A DNA stretch of 10,156 bases from Bifidobacterium breve (lineage in GTDB: Bacteria > Actinomycetota > Actinomycetes > S36-B12). The stretch is taken from the NCBI GenBank assembly GCA_943328365.2, contig CALPZT020000030.1, forward strand, positions 1-10,156. The letters are read 5' to 3'. The first letter of the stretch is position 1, and every line of letters begins with the position of its first letter. Below are positions 6,593-10,156 of this stretch, one piece after another. Position numbers and translations under genes: made by a program. Below the pieces are notes generated by a model that did not search any database, had not been told where the DNA came from, and saw only the letters and a program-made list of their open reading frames with translations.

Positions 6593-6814
6593 TCACAGTT
6601 GCGCATCGTTCAGCCGGCGCTTGAGATCGTCGATCACCGCATCGACCTCATCCATCCGGTAGCCGCGCACGACGACGTCGAACGTCGGGTCACCATTCAC
6701 GTACTCGGGCCGCCGATCGGGCTCGGCCTCGGGTAGCTCGCCGAGGCGTCCGGCTGCGGCAAGTCCGACCGCGCCGATCGCTGCCATGGCCAGGAGTACG
6801 AAGAGGACGGTCAT
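6593..6814 (-). CDS. Small DivIVA-domain membrane protein
   Basis: The 73-residue protein has one N-terminal membrane helix (about 3-22), an acidic and proline-containing linker (25-43), and a single DivIVA-like segment, FDVVVRGYRMDEVDAVIDDL (45-64). The RGY and EVD positions match the N-terminal DivIVA/GpsB lipid-binding module. The later coiled coil of full DivIVA (Wag31) is missing, so it is not the main polar-growth scaffold. A role as a membrane-bound partner or pole/septum-directed accessory is inferred only. It resembles M. tuberculosis Rv1209, from memory. The start ATG 6814 is preceded by GATCAT with a six-base gap, a weak variant of the leaderless pattern elsewhere in the window. 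Confidence 0.85.
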   Translation of the reverse strand: MTVLFVLLAMAAIGAVGLAAAGRLGELPEAEPDRRPEYVNGDPTFDVVVRGYRMDEVDAVIDDLKRRLNDAQL

Positions 6815-6826
6815 GGGTCAATGATC
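6815..6826 (-). promoter_or_regulatory. Possible leaderless promoter of the DivIVA-domain gene
   Basis: GATCAT (minus strand 6826-6821) precedes ATG 6814 by six bases. It keeps the A and final T of TANNNT but has G for the first T, so it is weaker than the others. No Shine-Dalgarno sequence is visible before the start. Confidence 0.4.
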
Positions 6827-6842
6827 CCAGTGGAAGGCAGGT

Positions 6843-6872
6843 TTGACGACAGGAACCGCTCGGTTGTATCTT
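6843..6872 (+). promoter_or_regulatory. Sigma-70-type promoter of yceI (TTGACG-N18-TATCTT)
   Basis: TTGACG (6843-6848) and TATCTT (6867-6872) are separated by 18 bases, the only canonical -35/-10 pair I recognise in the window. The start point would be near 6879, leaving a leader of about 33 bases that contains the operator-like palindrome and a strong AGGAGG (6902-6907). Unlike its neighbours, yceI therefore has a conventional leadered mRNA. Confidence 0.65.
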
Positions 6873-6898
6873 CAACTAATCATTTGATGATTCAACTA
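6871..6898 (+). promoter_or_regulatory. Operator-like palindrome within direct repeats, upstream of yceI
   Basis: AATCATTTGATGATT (6878-6892) is a perfect inverted repeat of AATCAT/ATGATT around three bases. It is flanked by two copies of TTCAACTA (6871-6878 and 6891-6898), 20 bp apart and so on nearly the same helix face. TTGA-N4-TCAA (6884-6895) is nested within it. The surrounding 41 bases (6862-6902) are only about 30% G+C in an otherwise very G+C-rich window. Its position overlapping and following the -10 suits a repressor. MarR-family proteins often bind such sites and often control yceI-like genes, but no regulator gene lies in the window. Confidence 0.55.
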
Positions 6899-6911
6899 CT
6901 TAGGAGGCTTC

Positions 6912-7469
6912 ATGACGAACGCAGATAGTTCCGTCCAAGATTCCATCACCGGCACCTGGGCGATCGACCCCACCCACACGACCATCGGCTTCAGCATCCG
7001 TCACGCCATGATCGCAAAGGTTCGCGGCAGCTTCGGCGAGTTCGAGGGCACCTTCGTCATCAACGGCGCCGATGTCGCCGCATCGACCGCCAGCCTCACC
7101 ATTCAGGCGGCCAGCTTCAGCACTGACAACGCTGACCGTGACGGCCACGTCAAGTCGGCCGATTTCCTCGATGTCGAGAACTTCCCGACCCTCACCTTCG
7201 CATCGACCGCCGTTGCCCAGCAGGGCAGCACCTTCACGGTGACTGGTGACCTCACCATTCACGGCGTCACGCAGAGCGTCCCGGTTTCCTTCGATCTCAT
7301 CGGAACGAGCACCGACCCCTGGGGCGGCAACCGAATCGGATTCGAAGGCTCCGCCGACATCAGCCGCGAGGCCTTCGGCCTCACCTGGAACACCGCGCTC
7401 GAGACCGGCGGCGTGCTCATCAGCGACACCGTCAAGCTCGTCCTCGACGTCGAGGCCGTCAAGCAGTAG
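6912..7469 (+). CDS. YceI-family lipocalin-like protein
   Basis: The 185-residue protein matches the YceI family along its length. It has GTWAIDPTHTTIGFSIRHAM (14-33) at the start, the RDGHVKSADFLDVENFPTLTF stretch (about 76-96), GDLTIHGVTQSVPVSF (112-127), and a C-terminal SDTVKLVLDVEAV. These proteins fold as a beta-barrel that binds polyisoprenoid or similar amphiphilic lipids. There is no signal peptide, so it should be cytoplasmic, unlike the periplasmic E. coli form. ATG 6912 follows AGGAGG (6902-6907), the best ribosome site in the window. It ends before a hairpin-plus-T-tract terminator. The AT-rich operator-like promoter suggests inducible expression, perhaps under stress, but the inducer is unknown. 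Confidence 0.95.
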   Translation: MTNADSSVQDSITGTWAIDPTHTTIGFSIRHAMIAKVRGSFGEFEGTFVINGADVAASTASLTIQAASFSTDNADRDGHVKSADFLDVENFPTLTFASTAVAQQGSTFTVTGDLTIHGVTQSVPVSFDLIGTSTDPWGGNRIGFEGSADISREAFGLTWNTALETGGVLISDTVKLVLDVEAVKQ

Positions 7470-7481
7470 CACGCGTTCCTC

Positions 7482-7500
7482 GCGCCGCGAACCTCGCGAC
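7482..7500 (+). repeat. 19-bp exact repeat, copy 1 (yceI 3' untranslated region)
   Basis: GCGCCGCGAACCTCGCGAC occurs here, 13 bases after the yceI stop, and again at 7677-7695 inside dapE in the same orientation. Flanking bases differ at both ends. The repeat contains a 5-bp hairpin, CGCGA/TCGCG, with loop ACC. Confidence 0.85.
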
Positions 7501-7507
7501 CAAGCCG

Positions 7508-7553
7508 AGCGCCAGGGCATCCGGGAGACCGGGGTCCTGGCGCTTTGCTTATT
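7508..7553 (+). terminator. Intrinsic terminator of yceI
   Basis: AGCGCCAGG (7508-7516) pairs perfectly with CCTGGCGCT (7536-7544), and within the loop CCGG (7521-7524) can pair with CCGG (7529-7532). The T-rich stretch TTTGCTTATT follows directly on the plus strand. It ends just inside the dapE stop codon (7549-7551), so yceI transcription should stop before running antisense into dapE. Confidence 0.75.
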
Positions 7554-8613
7554 GCCCCGTGAGCCAGCGCTCGAGTTGAGCAAGGCAGGAGCGAAGCTGC
7601 GCGATCGGCACCTGCTCGTTGGCAGCGTGGGCCAGGCTCGGGTCGCCCGGGCCGAAGTTCAGCGCCGGCACGCCGAGCGCCGCGAACCTCGCGACGTCCG
7701 TCCATCCGAATTTCGGCCGCGGCGTCGATCCGACGGCTGCCACGAAATCGCGCGCTGCAGGGCGATCGAGACCGGGCCGAGCTGCAGGGGCCTCGTCGAC
7801 CACCTTCACCTCGTATCCGTCGAACACCTCGCGCACGTGCTCGATTGCCTCGATCACAGTCTTGTCGGGAGCGAATCGATAGTTGACCGTCACGGTGCAC
7901 TCGTCCGGGATGACATTGCCCGCGATGCCCCCGCGGATCCCCACTGCATTGAGGCCCTCGCGGTACTCGAGCTCGTCGACCACAGGACGTGCTGGCACAT
8001 AGTCACGCAGCCGACCAAGAACCTCGGCTGCATCATGCACCGCATTGACACCCATCCACGAGCGAGCGCTGTGCGATCGCACACCGGGGATTCTCACGTC
8101 GACCCGAATCGTGCCCTGGCACCCTGCCTCGATACCTGCATCGGACGGCTCCATGAGGATCGCGAGATCGGCTTCGAGCAGTTCGGGTCGCTGGTCGGCG
8201 AGATGCTGGAGGCCGTTGAACTCTGACGCCACCTCCTCCCCCTCGTAGAACACGTAGGTAACGTCACGTGTCGGCTCGGTCATCCCGTGGGCGAGTTTCA
8301 GGGCCACGGCCACACCACCCTTCATGTCGCAGGCCCCGAGCCCGAACAGCAGGTCGCCCTCGACGCGGTGCGGCAGATTGCCGGCGGACGGCACCGTGTC
8401 GAGATGACCACCGATGAGCACACGCTCGGCACGGCCCAAGCTCGTCCGCGCGACGACCGTGTGACCGAGCCGCTCGACCGTGAGGTGCACCTGCCCGCGG
8501 AGTGCCCCTTCGACGAGATCCGCGAGCCGCGCCTCGTCATGGGATTCACTCGGGATGTCGATGAGGGCCGCCGTGAGCGTGAGCACGTCTGCCGAGAGAT
8601 CGAGGGCTGGCAC
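7549..8613 (-). CDS. dapE: Succinyl-diaminopimelate desuccinylase DapE
   Basis: This M20-family dinuclear zinc hydrolase cleaves N-succinyl-LL-diaminopimelate to LL-diaminopimelate and succinate in the lysine and peptidoglycan precursor pathway. From GTG 8613 it has 354 residues, the length I recall for mycobacterial DapE. Metal and catalytic residues are all visible: His70 and Asp72 in GGHLDTV, Asp96 in GACDMKGG, Glu126/Glu127 in YEGEEVA, Glu155 in MEPSDAG and His329 near the end. The lid/dimer domain has His181 in SHSAR. The frame extends upstream to 8916, but that part lies antisense to dapD. TACCGT six bases before GTG 8613 sets a leaderless start. dapD is divergent, with only 18 bp between start codons. 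Confidence 0.95.
   Translation of the reverse strand: MPALDLSADVLTLTAALIDIPSESHDEARLADLVEGALRGQVHLTVERLGHTVVARTSLGRAERVLIGGHLDTVPSAGNLPHRVEGDLLFGLGACDMKGGVAVALKLAHGMTEPTRDVTYVFYEGEEVASEFNGLQHLADQRPELLEADLAILMEPSDAGIEAGCQGTIRVDVRIPGVRSHSARSWMGVNAVHDAAEVLGRLRDYVPARPVVDELEYREGLNAVGIRGGIAGNVIPDECTVTVNYRFAPDKTVIEAIEHVREVFDGYEVKVVDEAPAARPGLDRPAARDFVAAVGSTPRPKFGWTDVARFAALGVPALNFGPGDPSLAHAANEQVPIAQLRSCLAQLERWLTGQ
7677..7695 (+). repeat. 19-bp exact repeat, copy 2 (inside dapE)
   Basis: This is the second copy of the repeat at 7482-7500, 195 bp away. On the minus strand it encodes part of the dapE segment VARFAAL (307-313). Because dapE mRNA is read from the minus strand, copy 1 in the yceI mRNA is perfectly complementary to this part of dapE mRNA. 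Confidence 0.85.
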
Positions 8614-8631
8614 ATGGATACGGTAGCCCCC
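8614..8631. promoter_or_regulatory. Single symmetric promoter for dapE and dapD
   Basis: The 18 bp between the two GTG starts contain TACGGTA (8619-8625). On the plus strand TACGGT (8619-8624) precedes GTG 8632 of dapD by seven bases. On the minus strand TACCGT (8625-8620) precedes GTG 8613 of dapE by six bases. The two hexamers overlap by five bases, and the key A and final T of one are the complements of the final T and A of the other. Both mRNAs would be leaderless, and the two polymerases could not occupy the element together. Confidence 0.7.
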
Positions 8632-9594
8632 GTGACCCAACACACTGACATTCAATCGGCCGAACTCGCTCCCGTCTCCGGTCCCGCCGCTGGCCTGGGA
8701 CTCGCCACCTTCGCCGGCGACGTCATGCTCGACGTCTGGTACCCATCGCCGTGCCTCGGCAGCACGGTCACGGACGTCTCGGGGATCACCTCCGGGATCC
8801 AGAACGATGAGCTGCGGGGCGTGGAGGTTCGCACCGTGCATACCGTGGTCGATGATCTCGCGGCACCGCCCGTCGACACCGCCGATGCGTACCTGCGACT
8901 GCACCTGCTCTCGCATCGCCTCGTCCGTCCGCGCACCGTCAATCTCGAGGGAATCTTCGGGCTCCTTCCGATCGTCGCCTGGACGAGCCTTGGCGCCGCC
9001 TCACCTGAACACCTCACCGAAATTCGGCTGCGTGCACGCTCGAAGGGCCATCAGCTCACGCTGTTCGGGCTCGACCGCTTCCCGCGCATGGTCGACTACG
9101 TCGTCCCGAGCGGAGTGCGAATCGCCGACGCCGACCGGGTTCGACTCGGGGCCCATCTGGCGCCCGGAACCACGGTCATGCACGAAGGGTTCGTGAACTT
9201 CAATGCCGGCACGCTCGGCGCCTCGATGGTCGAGGGCCGGATCTCGGCCGGGGTCGTCGTCGGAGACGGCTCCGATATCGGCGGCGGCGCATCGATCATG
9301 GGCACCCTCTCCGGCGGGGGTACCGAGGTCATCACGATCGGCAAGGGCTGCCTCATCGGTGCCAACGCCGGGGTGGGGCTGTCGCTCGGTGACAATTGCG
9401 TCGTCGAGGCCGGCCTGTACGTCACCGCTGGATCGAAGGTGACGCTGCCGGACGGCACCATGGCAAAGGCCAAGGAGGTCTCGGGGGCAAGTGACCTGCT
9501 CTTCCGGCGTAACTCTCAGTCCGGAGCCATCGAGGTCGTTCCACGATCAGGGACCTGGGGCGGCCTCAACGCAGCCCTCCACACCCCGACTTGA
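8632..9594 (+). CDS. dapD: 2,3,4,5-tetrahydropyridine-2,6-dicarboxylate N-succinyltransferase DapD
   Basis: The 320-residue enzyme transfers succinyl from succinyl-CoA to tetrahydrodipicolinate, upstream of DapE in the same pathway. The actinobacterial type is clear from length (M. tuberculosis DapD is about 317 residues) and from the N-terminal domain with YPSPCLG (37-43) and PRTVNLEGIFGLLPI (100-114). The left-handed beta-helix with hexapeptide repeats spans about 160-275, including MHEGFVNFNAGTLGASMVEG (183-202). Glu201 in that stretch corresponds to the catalytic glutamate I recall as Glu199 in the mycobacterial enzyme. GTG 8632 is chosen over ATG 8614 because ATG 8614 lies upstream of the -10 TACGGT. 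The 58-bp gap after the stop has no convincing terminator. Confidence 0.95.
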   Translation: MTQHTDIQSAELAPVSGPAAGLGLATFAGDVMLDVWYPSPCLGSTVTDVSGITSGIQNDELRGVEVRTVHTVVDDLAAPPVDTADAYLRLHLLSHRLVRPRTVNLEGIFGLLPIVAWTSLGAASPEHLTEIRLRARSKGHQLTLFGLDRFPRMVDYVVPSGVRIADADRVRLGAHLAPGTTVMHEGFVNFNAGTLGASMVEGRISAGVVVGDGSDIGGGASIMGTLSGGGTEVITIGKGCLIGANAGVGLSLGDNCVVEAGLYVTAGSKVTLPDGTMAKAKEVSGASDLLFRRNSQSGAIEVVPRSGTWGGLNAALHTPT

Positions 9595-9652
9595 TCTGGC
9601 TTGCTCGAGTACCTGCCACATGTGCGGCCTTTCTATCGGCACTCGCGTTCGA

Positions 9653-10156
9653 TCAGAAGGCGCGGATCGGACGCACCATTCCGCCGTATCCCTTGTAGCT
9701 GCCGATGTAGCGTCCCTCGCTGACGAGCAGCTGCCCCCATGCATAGGTCGCAACGTGACTGCTCTGCGATGAGCTCCACAGCGACTTCGCCGGGATGCCC
9801 CCGACGGCTGCGCGCTTGCGGAAGAGGGTGTTGACCTCGTCCTTCGACGGGAGGTACCAATCGGTCTGGCCGCCGCCGCGATAGGCCGCGGCGACACCTG
9901 CAGCACTCGTGGAGCCACAGGCCTTGATGATCGCCTTGGTATTGGCTGCCCCTGAGCCGATATCGGTGCCGGTTCGCACAGTCGCCGTGAAGCCGGCCTT
10001 GCCCTCAGGACACCACGTCGCCACGGGATCAGACGCGGCTCCCGACCAACTCGAAGGGGCAACCTCGAGGTAGCGCCCCCACGACTGCTTGGACCCGGCA
10101 TCGAAGAACACGACACCTCCGCCCGGGCCGGTATCTCCGACCTTGCAGGCACCGCC
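9653..10156 (-). CDS. DUF1566/Lcl-type C-terminal domain of a probable surface or secreted protein (partial)
   Basis: The frame is open from the right edge to a stop at 9653, giving 167 C-terminal residues. It opens with KVGDTGPGGGVVFFD, continues with RYLEVAPSSW, TGTDIGSGAANTKAII, GGQTDWYLPSKDEVNTLFRK and LWSSSQSS, and ends VRPIRAF. This is the usual order of the DUF1566 (Lcl C-terminal) module found at the ends of bacterial extracellular proteins, often after Ig-like or other repeats. Three cysteines are visible (ACKVG, WCPEG, KACGS). The signal peptide and remaining domains lie outside the window, so size, anchoring and ligand are unknown. It converges on dapD. Confidence 0.85.
   Translation of the reverse strand, partial: GGACKVGDTGPGGGVVFFDAGSKQSWGRYLEVAPSSWSGAASDPVATWCPEGKAGFTATVRTGTDIGSGAANTKAIIKACGSTSAAGVAAAYRGGGQTDWYLPSKDEVNTLFRKRAAVGGIPAKSLWSSSQSSHVATYAWGQLLVSEGRYIGSYKGYGGMVRPIRAF

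Noticed and set aside
8614..8616. ATG 8614 as the dapD start
   Set aside because: It lies upstream of the dapD -10 (8619-8624) and would not be on the transcript. GTG 8632 gives the expected length.
8617..8916. Upstream extension of the dapE frame
   Set aside because: It is antisense to dapD, has no family match, and lies before the dapE promoter.
9617..9624. CACATGTG palindrome between dapD and the DUF1566 gene
   Set aside because: Eight bases with no loop and only a short T-rich stretch after it; too weak for a terminator or operator call.
1..10156. tRNA, rRNA, CRISPR, insertion sequence or prophage content
   Set aside because: No cloverleaf-like gene, spaced repeats, transposase, integrase or attachment-site pair was seen on either strand.

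Overview
The window is a compact, high-G+C stretch (about two-thirds G+C by eye) of a bacterial chromosome. Gene content and order point to an actinomycete. The order resembles the Mycobacterium tuberculosis dapD/dapE to mrp neighbourhood (Rv1201c to Rv1232c, recalled rather than searched), which also groups dapD, dapE, a DivIVA-domain membrane protein, a DUF3117 protein, an O-methyltransferase, htrA, tatB, mrp, a DUF1003 membrane protein and a PRC/MgtE/CBS protein. Gaps are short and several transcripts appear leaderless, so the genome may be economical. I cannot place it below class level.

Layout, left to right. (1) 1-867, minus: EamA-family transporter cut by the left edge. (2) 891-3832, plus: soluble PRC-barrel/MgtE-N/CBS protein, two-helix DUF1003 membrane protein, and the Mrp/ApbC Fe-S carrier ATPase. 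(3) 3845-5458, minus: tatB and an HtrA/DegP-type membrane-anchored serine protease. (4) 5545-6264, plus: SAM-dependent O-methyltransferase. (5) 6317-6814, minus: DUF3117 small protein and a 73-residue DivIVA-domain membrane protein. (6) 6912-7469, plus: YceI protein under an AT-rich, operator-like promoter. (7) 7549-8613, minus, dapE, and 8632-9594, plus, dapD: two steps of the succinylase lysine/diaminopimelate pathway, transcribed divergently. (8) 9653-10156, minus: C-terminal part of a DUF1566-type surface or secreted protein cut by the right edge.

Functionally, most of the window concerns the cell envelope: peptidoglycan precursor synthesis (dapD, dapE), protein export (tatB), envelope protein quality control (htrA) and probable polar or division-associated protein (DivIVA domain). 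Magnesium sensing (PRC/MgtE/CBS plus DUF1003) and Fe-S assembly (mrp) are added. I found no tRNA, rRNA, CRISPR array, insertion sequence or prophage.

The most distinctive signal is in the promoters. At least seven genes have a TANNNT hexamer six or seven bases upstream of an ATG/GTG start, the signature of leaderless mRNA. All three divergent intergenic regions between housekeeping genes (eamA/PRC-MgtE, htrA/methyltransferase, dapE/dapD) carry overlapping mirror-image -10 hexamers, so one small DNA element can serve both directions. The second signal is an absence: the sigE-rseA pair that sits between the methyltransferase and htrA in mycobacteria is missing. I see no clearly novel multi-gene system; the region is mostly conserved housekeeping with unusual regulatory economy.
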